From positions 1 to 64,000 of the forward strand of contig AJFK01000013.1 of assembly GCA_000467715.1 (NCBI GenBank): DNA of 64,000 nt, in the 5' to 3' direction. A program made the translations under genes and the position numbers. The notes beneath the pieces are model-generated. The model was not told the origin of the DNA. It made no database searches and worked only from the letters and a program-made list of their open reading frames with translations. Source of the stretch: Hysterium pulicare CBS 123377 (lineage: Eukaryota > Ascomycota > Dothideomycetes > Hysteriales > Hysteriaceae). Below, piece by piece: positions 1 through 12,968 of the stretch. Position 1 is the first letter of the stretch. Every line of letters starts with the position of its first letter.

Positions 1-474
1 CCGCACTGCGGCCTGCCGCCTTGGAATGTTCAACTCTATGAATGCTGGCAGAAATATGATTGGCCAGTCGCTCCTTTCACATCCAGCACGACTCGAAGCC
101 GAAGGATGATCTCCAAGTTTGCACTGCACCCCGCAAACGCTTGTAGGACTAGTCCAGCTAGAGTCTCACTCCCGGTTCCAACACTCCTGAATGCGCTCTA
201 TCCAGGTCCTTCGCAAACCTCTAATCGTTATTGGGTAAGGACGCGGAGGGTATCCCTGGAAATTCCCCAAAAACTTCCTGGATAGCGTCAGTAAACTCCT
301 CTGCCCGTCATGACGTTTCTGTTTACCGTGAGTGAGCCGAGGAACAGAGACACAACTTCGTGGTATATATCTTCTTTGCTATTGCTGGCTCGGCGGCCTT
401 TGTGGGACTGCTTGCGCGTCTCCTTCCTCCTTAATATATTGTCGTACAGTTGAACATTTTTTGTCAATTCCTCA
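1..474. other. window edge and 5' flank of carboxylesterase
   Basis: I see no convincing gene here. The short reading frames on both strands have no recognisable domain and overlap the start of the carboxylesterase in other frames. The stretch probably holds the promoter and 5' leader of that gene. Confidence 0.5.
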
Positions 475-2288
475 ATGCCATTTCTCAATTGGAAAACCGC
501 TGCTTTATCCTGGGCCTGCAGCGCCCTTGCAGCACCCTGGAGAGGCCAAGAGAGCTCTGCGCCCGCTGTCAAAGTGAAGAACGGAACATACGAAGGTGTA
601 TACTCTGTAGAATACAACCAGGATTTCTTCCTTGGGATGCCGTTCGCGCAACCTCCAGTAAAAGACCTCCGCTTCCGCATACCACAATCTCTCAACAGCT
701 CGTGGGACGGCTTGAAAGCCGCAAATGCTTATTCGGCTGCCTGCTATGGCTATGGCAATGATGACTGGCCATATCCGAAGCTCTCAGAGGATTGCTTGTA
801 TTTGAATGTGATTAGGCCGGCTGGTTGTGAGGGTCAGAAGTTGCCTGTTGCTTTCTGGATTCATGGTGGTGGACTATTTGAGGGATCTGGAATTGATCAG
901 AGGTATTGATTGTTCAATAGCGTTTGGAAAAGGAAGCCAGAGCCTAACAATGTTAAATAGGTATAACATGAGCTTCGTTGTCGAGAGATCCTTCAAGATT
1001 GGAAAACCTATCATTGGGGTCACTATAAACTACAGGCTCTCCATGTGGGGTTTCATCACTGGAGCGGAAGTGATCGAGAGTGGAAACGCGAACCTTGGTC
1101 TCAGGGATCAGAGATTGGCCATGCATTGGGTCAATGAAAATATAGAGGCTTTTGGAGGGGATCCCTCCAAAGTGACCATTTGGGGTGAATCCGCCGGCGC
1201 TCTCTCCACCGGCATGCACCTGACCGCCTACGGAGGACGCGACGACAAGATCTTTAGGGGTGCCATTATGGAGTCCGGCAACCCAGTGAACTACGGTACT
1301 TTCGACTACAACAAGGCTGCCTTCATGAACGCTACAACAGCTCTTGGTTGTAGTGCCGCTTCCGATAAGCTTCAATGTTTACGACAAGTCCCAACTGAGA
1401 CTCTGAATAGCTTTGTTAACAGTACGGTAGGCTTGAGCTTGGGGTGGCAGCCTATCGTTGATAAGGATTTCATTCAAGGATATACCAGTCTGCAACTGGC
1501 GAAGGGAGAATTCGTGCATGTGCCTGTGATCGATGGTACGAACAGCGATGAGGGCACAGCGTTTGGACCACCAGGTATAAACACCACCCAGGACTTCATC
1601 AATCAACTCGAGAGTAAGCCTTCCCAATACACTTCCTCGTCTTACTCACTCATGCAAATTCTCCAACTTCCCTGCAGATGTCCCCGACCCAGTGACCCTT
1701 TCTCCCGCTCAAGCCACCTCTGTCCTCTCCGCCTATGCAGCAACGATCACCCACGGTGCAGTCCCCACGAACCAACCCCTCTCTTACGTCCCACCACCTC
1801 CATATGGTGCCTCGTCTCGCCGCAGCGACGCCTACTATGGCGACGTAGTTATGATTGCCCACCGCCGCCTAACTTGTCAAACGTGGTTCAAATTCTCTGT
1901 GCCTGCCTACTGCTACCGCTTCAACACGATCCCCCACGGTATTCCCCCGCAAATCGGCGCTACGCATTTCCAAGAAGTAGCATTCGTCTTCAACAATAAA
2001 GCAGGTCTAGGGTATGGATATCCAGGCGTATCCCAAGACCCCTTCGGTGGGGAGCCCCAGAGTTATTTTGATTTGAGCGATGTGATGTCTGAGGCTTGGA
2101 TCAGGTTTATTCATGATGGGGTACCGACAGAGTTTTGGCCCAAATATGTAGTGGATGAGGAGGGAGTAGGTATGAATTGGGTTTTCGATGCTAATGTTAC
2201 GGGGTTGGGGTATAAAGAAGTAGACGATTGGAGGAGGGAGGGGATTGCGTTGATTAATAGTTGGAATGCTGACGTTTACAAGAGGTAG
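475..2288 (+). CDS. secreted type-B carboxylesterase/lipase
   Basis: Three exons (475-902, 961-1613, 1678-2288) join in phase into a 563-residue protein. Both introns are GT-AG, 58 and 64 bp; the first has a CTAAC branch site. The start at 475 gives an N-terminal signal peptide (hydrophobic TAALSWACSALAA), so the enzyme is probably secreted. Alpha/beta-hydrolase landmarks appear in order: SEDCLYLNV, oxyanion-hole HGGG, nucleophile elbow GESAG with the catalytic Ser, an acid residue near DGTNSDEGTAFG, and a His in the C-terminal third (ATHFQEVAF). Several N-glycosylation sequons fit secretion. The family hydrolyses carboxylic esters (lipids, cell-wall esters, xenobiotics); the substrate cannot be read from sequence. 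The length matches Candida rugosa-type lipases. An alternative annotation as cholinesterase-like protein is the same superfamily. Confidence 0.9.
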
Positions 2289-2565
2289 AGTGGTAACTGG
2301 TTAGAAGAACGACCTCAGAAATAACCTTGTAGTCCAGGAATTCTTGTAAATACTGGAAATTGTTCGAAGAGGAATGAAGAAGAAAAGTAAGGCTGGCTAT
2401 ATGCACTAGAGTTACCAAAGATTTTGAATCTTATTGCGAAGGATGGAATCAGGAAACCAAAAAAAATACATTCCTCTAGAATTGTAATATTACAATTTCT
2501 CCCTCATGACTCCTGGATAGGCAAATTTCTTCCCGGACCCCTCTACAGCCATCAGCCACCCCTCT

Positions 2566-4098
2566 TTATGTCCTCGCAACAGGTGTCTGCTCCTTTCCAA
2601 GATCCGCCTCAGTGTAGTAGAAGTTCTCCTCTGGTATTCGTCCCCTCAAGAACTCCGGCTCTGATCCCCTGACATAGATATCCTCGTAAAGGACTTCAGG
2701 TGTTGGCTCCGGTGGCGGCATCTTCTCGGCCTCAGCGACCTCCGCGTCGACCTTCGATCGTGCCTCCTTGTCGATTTGCTTGAGCTCGTCTTCTGAAACC
2801 ACGCCCCAGTCGAGGAGTTTCTGTTTGAGTCCTGCAATAGGATCGTTGGTGCTGCGCATGCGTTGGATTTCTTCACGGGTCTACAGGGATGTGTTAGCTA
2901 AGGTCAATGGGCAGTGCTATAGGATATAAGGTAATGTATGAACTACTCACTCGGTATGTGGTTCCCGGGTCAGACATAGAGTGTCCTCCATATCGGTAGG
3001 TAACATATTCGTAGACGAGAGGACCCTTGCCTTGGCGACACCATTCTTTGCCGTATTGGACGGCAGCTTTGACCGCGAGGACATCCATACCGTTGATCTT
3101 CAGGCCAGGAATATATTGACCACGCTTATAGTAGTCTGTCAGGGCAGCAGCACGGTTGGCCGCGGTACCCATTCCGTATTTGTTGTCTGGTAGATGGTTA
3201 GCATTGGATAGGGGCACAATACCAACTGTCAAGACCAGGAAACATACTTTCGCAGCCAAAAATGATGGGAAGGTTCCAGAGCTTAGCCATGTTGAAAGCC
3301 TCAAAGACTTGACCCTGATTTGAAGCACCATCTCCATAAAGCGCAAGAGTAACGTTCGGCTTATTCTCGTAGTGATTCGCGAATGCGATTCCAGCTCCGA
3401 CGGGGACTTGGGCACCAACAATACCGTTTCCACCATAGAATCCGGTTGCAAACATGTGCATAGAGCCACCCTTGCCATAAGCAATGCCTTCTCTCCTTCC
3501 CAAAAGTTCTCCGATGATCGACTTGACGGTTCCTCCGCGCATGAGAGCGAAACCGTGGCAACGGTAGGCGGTGATCAAATGATCGGACTTCTCGATGGCG
3601 TGTTCAATGCCGACAGCGACAGCTTCTTGACCGGTGGACAAGTGGCAGAAACCCCGGATCTTCTTCTCTTTGTAGAGCCTGTCTGCGGCCATTTCCATGC
3701 GCCTGGGGAATGTTAATATTGAGGGATCGGGGAGACGCAATTGAACGGTTCAAGATTTCACATACCGTACGGCAACCATGTCGTAGTACATTTGCTTCAA
3801 TTCCTTCTTGGTGGTGTCGAGAGTGTATGAGGGAGGGTCCAGCTCATAGGTCTCGAAGCTCTCATCGGAGAGGCGGACTTCGAAGGGCTTGTCATCCTCC
3901 TGCGAATCCAGCCATTAGCATTCCAGTGGTGTTGATTCGAGTGGAATTTGAGCCCGTTACCGTTGGTACGCTCTCCTTGTCAGCATGCGATGAAGCGGCA
4001 TCGGTGGTGACGGATCTGAAGGCCGGCCGTGTCACAGGCACAAAGGCATTGCGCCGTAAAGGCGATGCAATGCTCTTCCTTAGGGTCCTGGAGAACAT
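2566..4098 (-). CDS. PDA1: pyruvate dehydrogenase E1 alpha subunit, mitochondrial
   Basis: Five exons on the minus strand (4098-3961, 3899-3766, 3702-3248, 3186-2951, 2880-2566) join in phase to 425 residues, close to the 420 of yeast Pda1. The N-terminus ([19 protein letters not shown]) is Arg/Ser-rich without acids, a clear matrix presequence. The thiamine-diphosphate binding region is present (GDGASNQGQ, then [10 protein letters not shown]), as is the phosphorylation-loop region [12 protein letters not shown]. The enzyme decarboxylates pyruvate and passes the acetyl group to E2 lipoate; it works as an alpha2beta2 tetramer with E1 beta, which is not in this window. The Ser in the loop suggests control by PDH kinase, known for the family. 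Start chosen at 4098 because upstream in-frame codons are low-complexity leader. Confidence 0.96.
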
Positions 4099-5217
4099 GG
4101 CGGAGAGGGATGGGAGGAGGGACGAAGAAGGGAGGGAGAGAAGAGATGGGAGGTCGGAGTTGTTGATCGAGGTGAGAACAATTTGGTGTTGAGGTCGAGC
4201 TTCCCGGTCGGGCACTTTCTCGGAGTTCCCTCAATTCCCCGGCCACCTGGCCCACTCCTCAACACTATTTCCCAACATTCACGTCCTCTTTGCTTACTAT
4301 CTTATCGTCTGCCCATATTCAATTATAATTAAAGCAGTAGTATAGTCTCTGGCAGATTGTTAGGATTGTCCCCAGAGGCTTCGGCCTATTCCTAGCCAAA
4401 GACATCTTAATCGTTTACATGAGGTGGTACTATCCATAGCTCCCAGAGCTAACACTTTTACTTCCTACCCTCAATCAAGTGCAAGCGCAATACAGTGAGA
4501 CGAATCCTTCAACACAATGGAAACAAGTTAAAGGGTTGTAGCAGAGCTCGAATGGCTCACTATGTGGCGACAACCTTGGTATAGATAGACACCATTACCT
4601 ACCATCAAATGAGTTGGGACAGAACTATTGAAGTGCTCGGATGATGTTGGCAGTCCGATCAGCTACCTTGAACACTTTCAGCTGTGACATTGATGTTCAT
4701 AACGTGGAATTAAGAGTAATCATTAGGCTAGTCCAGCCTTTTCTTTTCTTTCCTCATGATGGTGCCCATATAAGATGTTGATAACCACATCTACCATTTC
4801 GAAACACAAAACGCCTTTAAGAAGAAGTGATCATGAGTCCGAAAAAACGAGTGGAATGCTCTATTTCCGGTCAATGTCCGTCCATGTCGATAACCATCAC
4901 CCGTCCCAACTCGACGGCCGCCATGAAAGGCCCAACTTTTCAGCAAGGCAGGCAAACTCGCCTTCCTATACCAGTGATAAAAAAATATCAATAATGACAG
5001 AGAAGAGAAATAAACCAAGGGTTTCCCGGCCCCTCATCACCCACGTTATGCCACTCGTACTTTCTCAACTGCCTTTTGCAAAATCGGCCGTAGGTTGCGT
5101 CATGGTATTGGGAACTTGGACAAGTGGTCTCTAGAAACACCAAAAGGTTGGCATAGATGGTGCCCAACCGTGAAGAGAGAAAGATCGTAAACAGATCAGG
5201 TCGCTACTAAAGTTGGC
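4099..5217. other. intergenic, PDA1 promoter and USP 3' flank
   Basis: About 1.1 kb between the PDA1 start and the end of the large ubiquitin protease gene. The part near 4100-4270 is pyrimidine/purine-rich and suits a PDA1 leader and promoter. A 119-residue plus-strand frame at 4775-5134 has no recognisable motif and biased composition; I do not call it a gene. Confidence 0.5.
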
Positions 5218-8200
5218 TCAGGACTCGATTTCAGGGACGTCATCGGAATCGCTTGCGTATTGAGAATCATCGTACGCTTCTGAACACCCGTCAGCCTGAA
5301 AACCTATGGAAAATCTCGATAAGGACTCACCTCCGCCAGAGAGAATTGTATCATCCTCAAGAAGCCAATGTCTTAGGCAACGATTCTCGATATCGATCGA
5401 CCAAGCTTGGAACAAAGCCGGATCCTGAGAGTGTTTGTATTGCTCCATGTCGGGGTCTTCATTCCCGAAGAGCGCCGCAAGGGTCTGAACAAGTGTAACA
5501 CATGTCGAAATCATCGGTTGCACGAAGATGCGCATGGTCCCAGCATCATGCTCGTATTTTATCTTGCCGAGCATCACCTTGATCAAGTACCTCATCGAGT
5601 CGTACTTCAACTTGATGGAACAATTGTTGGCCGCCTCATCAGCCTTCGCTTTGGTGAACAAAAACTCAACAAGAGCATGGGCGTTTTTGCGGACATTTTC
5701 CTCGTCATACACAAGTAGAGGAACGGCCCACTTGCGTGACTGAAGAATTGTCTGATCGTAGAACCAATCAGGATGCTCTTTTGCAAAGATGTATTCATTT
5801 TGAAGTAAGAAGAGAGCCTGAAAGAACTGGAGGTGGACTTCGCCACACTGGTCTCGAAGCTGCTCTGTTGACCTTGTGACGCTTCCAATGAGCTGTTTTG
5901 CATGATCTGGATTTGGCGTAGCCTCGCAGTAATACCTCGCAGATCGAATATATGGTTCGACAAACGGTAGGTTAATACTCGCAATACCATCTATAACCGT
6001 ACCGTAAACACCCTGATGGAGACGTTCATCGTTAGATGTAAGTAGCAGCTTAATGATCTCGCCGGGGAAGAACGTCTCTGATTTTGACGGGTCAAAATGT
6101 TCAATCATCTTATCAAGTGCTGCAAAAGCTTTGTTGTCCTCGTGCCATATCATGAGAAGCTTCCTTTCCCTCGTTGTTAAGGGAAATTTGCATGTGGTCC
6201 GATCGTACTCCTCCAATCGGTTCATGCCGTCTGGAACGGGTGGACTGCAGAAGTTTATCTTGCTCAGAAGAGTATGGACCAACTCAATCATCCGATTGTA
6301 GATGAACTTCTTTTTTTCTACGGTTGGCCATAGTTCCATATGGGCAGCTTTGCACTTGTCCGAAGCGTGCATAGTGAGCACCTCGAGACAGAACACAAGA
6401 AAATCATTGTTGAGCACCGTGGCGGTTTCGTGGTGCCCCATTTTGCTTAGCTGGCACAGAGTGAGGTAAAAGTCGTCCCATCCACGAGTGCTCATCCATG
6501 TGTAACCAGCAACTATTCTCAAGCGGCTGATTGTAGCCCCAAGAGCTCCAGGTTCAGCTGAAGCCAACCCGTTTTCAGAGTCTGCGTCGTAGATATCAAC
6601 TCCGTAAAGCGCAGGATCCTTATCCCGTAGATCCCGCAGGCAGTCAATCAAGAAACTGCGGGTTTGAGCACGAATCTTCATATGAGGGCACCGTAGTAGC
6701 ATGCCGACAAGGGCGTAGTCTTGTCGGGACATCCACTGTAGGGCATTTTCGCAGCATTTGGTGCATGCATGAGTCGTCTTCTTCAGCTGTATCATGAGTT
6801 CGTCGAAATACGAGATATCTCTTAAACGGCTGACCACCTGGCTAACATGCTCCAGCGTTATAGCAAGAGCAATCTTCTCTTGCCGATGGTCTTCCGAGCA
6901 GATTCCACCGTTTATGAGGCGTAGGCAAGCTAGCATTTGCCGTACAAACTTTGAATGATTTGTATCGTAAAGACAGTAGTCTCGGATGAATACTTCGTTC
7001 TCAGATGATATTTCGAGGTTCATTTGTGGGGGAACCGCAACTTTGGGCGGACCATAGCATAGGGAGCTGATATATTTCTGGCGGTCCGCCTCGATAGCAG
7101 ATTTTCGCTGATAGAATAGCATGTATGCACTATACTGTTTCTGGGTCCGCTGGAATTGATGATCGTCATACCACCCTCCGAATGCTTGGTGTGCGATCTG
7201 CTTGGGATCGAATTCGCTCACGTCGCGATCGTTAAACTCAAGCCATGTTGTTGAACTCCCCGATGAAGAGGGCCGCTCACGGATGAACGAGTAATAGTGG
7301 CCGTTTTCCGAAGTACCTTGGTGGACTAGAACGCCGACAAGTTCGAATAAATCTTCCTGTCGAAGACCATCCGGATTACTGAGATGTTCTACCTTATAAG
7401 GACTGACATCGATGCAACTCGGAAACTCAAAATGGTCGTTGATCTTGGTTCTTCTCATGTCTACGAGGTCGAAATCGAACCGCTTTAGATGAAAGATCAA
7501 GTTATCAGGCACATCCTTTAAACACGTGCTAGGAGGTATCAGCAAGCGAATCAGCACAGTGAAGATGAACCTTACCGTTTGACAGCGTCGACAAATTTGC
7601 CCCCGCAAGATTCACACTTGTACTTGTTATCTATAAGAAAGTCAGCAATCTAGACTTGAAATGCAGAATATACCAAGCGACAAACCTCCTTCCATCACAT
7701 CACCCTCCACAAATGATTGAAGACTCTCCTGCAAGTTGGCTTTGCCCTGCACATCACATTGAATAACGAAAAAGCTCTCTACTCGTTCAGACACGTGTTC
7801 GCATTCTTTTGATTTGATCTGATTGACTGTGTGACCACCGTAAAATGATCGGAAGAGTTGCTTGGTTTCCTGAGAGAGCATCTGAGCTTCCCACTGGTCA
7901 AAGACCAAATTGTAAAATTCATCAGCGTCCATCTGAATGTTGATGTCTATAGGCGCACTGTCGAGTCCCTTCACACACGCAGCAAAGTCTCGTCCATCAG
8001 CTGCTTTGCGGTATGAGTTTTGCATGAGCGCGAACAACTTTTGTGTCTCGGAAAGGAGTCGTTGCGAACCACCTGCATCAGCAACTCTTGTCTCGAGGAA
8101 GAATTTTCGGAAGTTGAGGTTCATGAACAGTTGAGTGAGTAAGGAGTTCATGTAGCAAATGGCTCGTGGATTCACCAAACCGACGTATCCAGTGGAAGAT

Positions 8201-11200
8201 CGAATCTCGTTTGCCCGGTCAATGGAGTATGACTTCAGGGACATGCTCTCTTCGTCATTGGCAAGGGCCAAAGATAACTGAAGTAGCTTGTCGTAGCTAG
8301 TTTTGTCTTCAGCTAGAGCCAAGATAAGATCATATAGTTCTTTTCGGGTTGAGCTTTCTAAAACTGGAAGCTCGACCTGTGTATCCGATTCGTCTTCAAC
8401 CTCGACTATTGGCGGGAACAAAAATTTGGCAAACATGTTTTCCATGAGCACGCCGGCGCTCAATGGTTTTTTGAAGGACTTGAGCGATTGAATGCAGCAC
8501 AAAAGAAGCTTCGTGAACCCTGAGACGACAATATCAACATCATCGCGGCCGACAAATTCTTCGTGCCTGTAGTTCAGTAGGAGATTGCTCCAGGAGGCCA
8601 AAAATCCTCGAAGACATGTTTCGTCCCTGTCATTTTCATCATTTCTCCGAAAGACTTGTTCGGCAAGCTCGAACAAGTGAAAAGCCTGATGAGGATAGGA
8701 CACGGCTTCAGGCAAGATGGCAGAAATGATTTTCCAGTAGTAAGCAGCGATTTCGGCACCTGTTAACGGAGAGGTAGATGGAAGGTCCCCACCACAAACA
8801 GATGCGATAGATTGGAGAATTCCATGGCGTAGGATGCCTCTCCGATCGATAAGGAGGAGAGCCTTGTGTATGGAAATGATGTCTTGCCTGCTTACGAACG
8901 CGTCCCATACCTTTCGAGAATGAAGGGATGCTTCAACGATCGTAGCATAGCACTCACATACGATCTGTATACCGTCAAATATATCGGCCTTCATACAGGT
9001 AGAGAGGATCGCCAGAAGACGTTCAACGAGGAGCGATTCATCCGAAAAATACTGAGTGGACACATCCTGAAGAGGACGCTCTTTCAGAAATCCAAGAAGC
9101 ACATTCACCAGTACGGCAGCGAGAGGAATATCATGTCTGCCAGATAGAGACGAGTTGACCAATGCAGTGTTGAGCAGCGCGCCATTTAACAGTTGTATTG
9201 TGTTGGCCAAGAAGGACTCGTCCACGATACCCTTGTTCAGCTGCGCACGCAACCTGCTCTGAAGAGCGAGGGCAGAATATTTGGCTTGGAAGACCTTTCC
9301 AGGCGGAAAAATGTTGTTAGTAGATGCCTTCCCTGAAGCCACTGCTTCAGGAATCCTCTCGCGCGGTGGGAACAGGCACAAAAAGTCGAACATCGCTTCG
9401 CTGATCAGGTCCTCTGAGTCCATGCAAGAGAAAAGCTCCTCGAAATGCTTAAGCACAGTCATTTCGAAGGCTGAATAATGAGCGCCACTCTGGTGTTCAA
9501 GCTGCGTTGTTTCCGCTCCGGGCCCCTTGCTGACCAGAATCCAGGTGACGGCCTCGATATCGCGAAGCTGCTTTTGCAAGGTTTCCTCAGGAACTAGCTT
9601 TCGACCCCCAACAATGAGCGTCAGTTTCGTAAAGCCAGTCAGACGGCAAAGTCTCCCATAAAGATCTTGGAACCTATCTTCCTTGCCCATGACAATCGTT
9701 TGCTTTTCGTTGGTGGAACCGCCGAAGACCTGAAATCTAATTTCTACGGGCTCACCAAGCACTGTCTCAGGTTCCAAAGGCTCGCACTTGGAGTCCGACC
9801 TCCGCACACGAGTATATTCCACCCTAGTCCGAAGTATTTGCAGGAAAACCTTTTCGAAAAGTAAAATGCGAGTAAAGCGGAGTTCATGAGCACGAATATC
9901 ATCTTCCGAGGGGATGATGACCATAGGCTCGCTCGACTCGGGTGTAAGGGGCTCATTCTCGGATCTTAGGGTACGGTAGGACGATAGAAGCCACTTTGTA
10001 CATTGCTCTACAAGAGCAATATGGGCATCCTCGACTTCATCCCACGTAACACCTTTGGCGCGATAAATGTCGACGTATCGCGTAGCAAGTTGTTTTGCTG
10101 ATTTCACTTCGATGGTTCCAGGAGGCGCGGTAAGGATCAAACGCCACAAGTGGTCAGAGCCGGAAATATCTAGCAGTTCATCATCGCCATCAGGAGATGG
10201 AAGCTTACGCTTTACGCAAGGGGCAGTGGAGTAATTGATAAATTCGTATAGGCCATCCGTGAAGTGAACAGGCGGGAGCTTCGGAATGTATTCCGAAAGA
10301 GCGCGTACGCAAAACTCGTTGTTAGGCTTCAATTTGGTGGCATCGGTAAACTTTTTCCAAGCATGATTACGCATCTCGTTGCTTAAGGCATATCTCCCAA
10401 CTAGATGGTCCCACAAGTCCTCGTAAAGCTCCGAGGGAAGAGATTCCAGATTCCAAATGATCATGTGGGAGAGTAGATCCAGACGGAATTGCAGGGCTGC
10501 AATCTGAAAGGCCTCCGGCTCTTGATTTCTCTCGGCATCTACGAAGGTACAAATCTCTTGAGAAAGATGTCGTGTCAGATCCAATTTCTCCGTCAAAATC
10601 GGATGGTCTTCCATCAGTGGACTACAACACAGTATAAAGATGGCGTGCACACTTCCGGTTGCCTTATTCGTTTTGTTTGCAATGTGTCGGACGCACATTT
10701 CAAAGATCTGTGCTCGATCGGCAAGGACGACAGCGGGCGCAAGAGTCCGCAATTGCTCCGAAGACTCATGGAAAAGATTGTTGGTGTTCTTTGTTGATAT
10801 CCTACTTGGCGCAGTATCCTGTATCATTCGCACATACAGACTGGCTGGCTTCGCCTTCGGGTCTACCGATTTCCAGTCTTTGATTCTCTGTTGGACCCTT
10901 GGACTGACTTCCCGCGAAAATCTGAGAATGTCCAAAGTGTAAGATTCGACCGGTAAGTCGTAGAGTTTGGTACAGAGATAGAGCAAGTCCTCCGTCTCCA
11001 TGAGATTCACAATATTTCTGAGCATAGACATCGTGGCAGAAACCACGCGGGGATCCGAGCTATTGGACACAGTTCTCCAGATAGCGTCCGTTTGTCGATT
11101 GGTGTATTGGTGAGTTACAACCAAGAACCCGACGATGTTGCCACTGCGAGAAATCAGTTGCGGATGCGAATCTACGCCAACAATGTAGTCCACAATTTTC

Positions 11201-12968
11201 TCATGGAGTAACAGGCGAGCAAAATATTGCATGACTGGATGGTTTGTGCCTCTGTCACATCCTTGGTATTCTCTCCAAAGGTCGACCAAAGCTGCATCCA
11301 TCGTGCCAATGCTCATGACACGCAATTCCATCCGCCCCTTTAGAATATATTTCTTCAAAAGCTTGAATCTCCAGGCGTTAGGAACAAGGGTAGGGAGATC
11401 CATTGGATCTTGACGAAAGGGATCGCTGCTGGACTTGGTTTCCGCAGCATCGTCAGTTGAGGAAGGAGAATCAGGCTCATCAAATCCCAGGTATGCGTCT
11501 GCGAGATCCGCGGCGTATTGGCTATCCCACGTAGCAATAGAACTAAGGAGACTTGCGCAATTCGTGAGCAACTCTTTGTTGAAGTTCACGTCGAGGACTT
11601 TCCCGGGGACTTGTAAGTCATTGTCGTATTTCCGGAAGAGTTGAATTACACTGCGATAATATTTCGAGCGGTCGGTATTGTCAGAGATGATTGGATCCTC
11701 GGTGACGACCCAACCTAAATAGTCCAAGATCTGAATTGTCATTAGCGCAATCGAATTCCTTAATGGTCCTGTAACTTTCTCCCACGACAATTCCGCGAAT
11801 CGTGCTAGTTGAAGTGCGCCGTTGGTGGGCGGCTTGAGAAACTCTTGCACAAAAGCAATGCCCATTGTGCGAACATCGCTAGAGTAATGGTTGGCAAGAA
11901 GATGAAATATTGGTCCTTTATCGACACGGAGGATGTGGCTCAACGACTTCAAGTGCTTGGCACACAGGAAAGGATGCTCAGGAGGAACCCCGCCAGAAAG
12001 TCTCGAGAGTATTTCGGCATCAGCTTTGATGAGACGAGCACAAAGCTTTATATAGGCCTGGAAAAATTGAACGATGATAAAGTCCTCTGTCTCGCCAAGG
12101 GTACAGAAGTCATCACCGAAGGGCTGCCTATAAATATGTGAGTAAACCTGATGGAAATCTGGACGGGATCTTATACCTTCGCATAATAATCTTGTGTACC
12201 ATGCCAGCTAGCTCGTCCCAGAAGATGGCGTGTTCGGTATAATTGTTAATAAACTGGGACTGTCGGTTCGGAAGCTTATCCAGCCAGGAGGTAAGGCCGG
12301 GAAGAACGGCGGAGTCAATCGGACTAGCTGAGAGTTGATTAGCTGTGCTGCTGACTTCAGATGCTGGGGATCAAAACGAGACAGCATCACATACCTCCCT
12401 GGAAGTGATTCGTGATAGCTTGAACAGCCTCTGCGTAACCTCCCAGCTTTTCCGCATACGGGAATTGTTCAAAATGGTCCTCCATTAGATCGTCCTCGCC
12501 ATCTATCTCTACAAGTTGGGGCGACCTGTAGTCCTCCATGTTCTCTTCGTTATCGTCGTCCAAATCAATCTCCACAACGGGCGGACTGGCAGCAGAGGCC
12601 TCTGCCACGCCGTCTGTTTGGTCTTGGCCGACAGCGACAGCAGAGGACGTGGCGGCATGGTGGGAAGCGTTTGTCTCTAAAGGCTGCTTGTTTGTTTCGG
12701 CAGAGCCGGCTGGTTGTGAGGACGATGGGCGGGAGCGAACATTGATGGTGACTTCGACAGGTTCGGGAACAGGATTCGCAGGCCGGGTGCCGGGAGTGTC
12801 CGGTTCGGTGGACATGGCTGGGGTAGCTCTGCTACCGCTGTCAAGACGTGGTCGTTTTCGGGTCAGGGTAGAGTCAGCGTCTTCCATAGAGTCGCGGCGT
12901 GGTGGTGAGACCGGGACGCTCTGGGATGCGCTGTCTTGAACAGCCTCCATCAGATCATTTTCCGTCAT
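5218..12968 (-). CDS. giant ubiquitin-specific protease (USP34/USP9X-like)
   Basis: Five main exons (12968-12395, 12327-12177, 12127-7686, 7630-7576, 7528-5218) join in phase to about 2,500 residues. The first 190 residues are disordered and acidic; long helical repeats follow, then the USP catalytic domain. The Cys box GLVNPRAICYMNS puts the catalytic Cys near residue 1566; a zinc-knuckle-like KYKCESCGG lies in the fingers; NLIFHLKRFDFD and the His box ENGHYYSFIRE (His near 1818) complete it. Over 600 residues follow, in the place where fungal members carry a domain of unknown function. The enzyme removes ubiquitin from proteins; the target is unknown. The first acceptor is uncertain: 12327 gives a 67-bp intron with a CTAAT branch site. 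A further 51-bp in-frame intron at 5330-5280 is likely, giving 2,493 instead of 2,510 residues. Confidence 0.88.

Noticed and set aside
288-695. 135-residue minus-strand frame
   Set aside because: It overlaps the signal peptide and first exon of the carboxylesterase antisense and has no motif.
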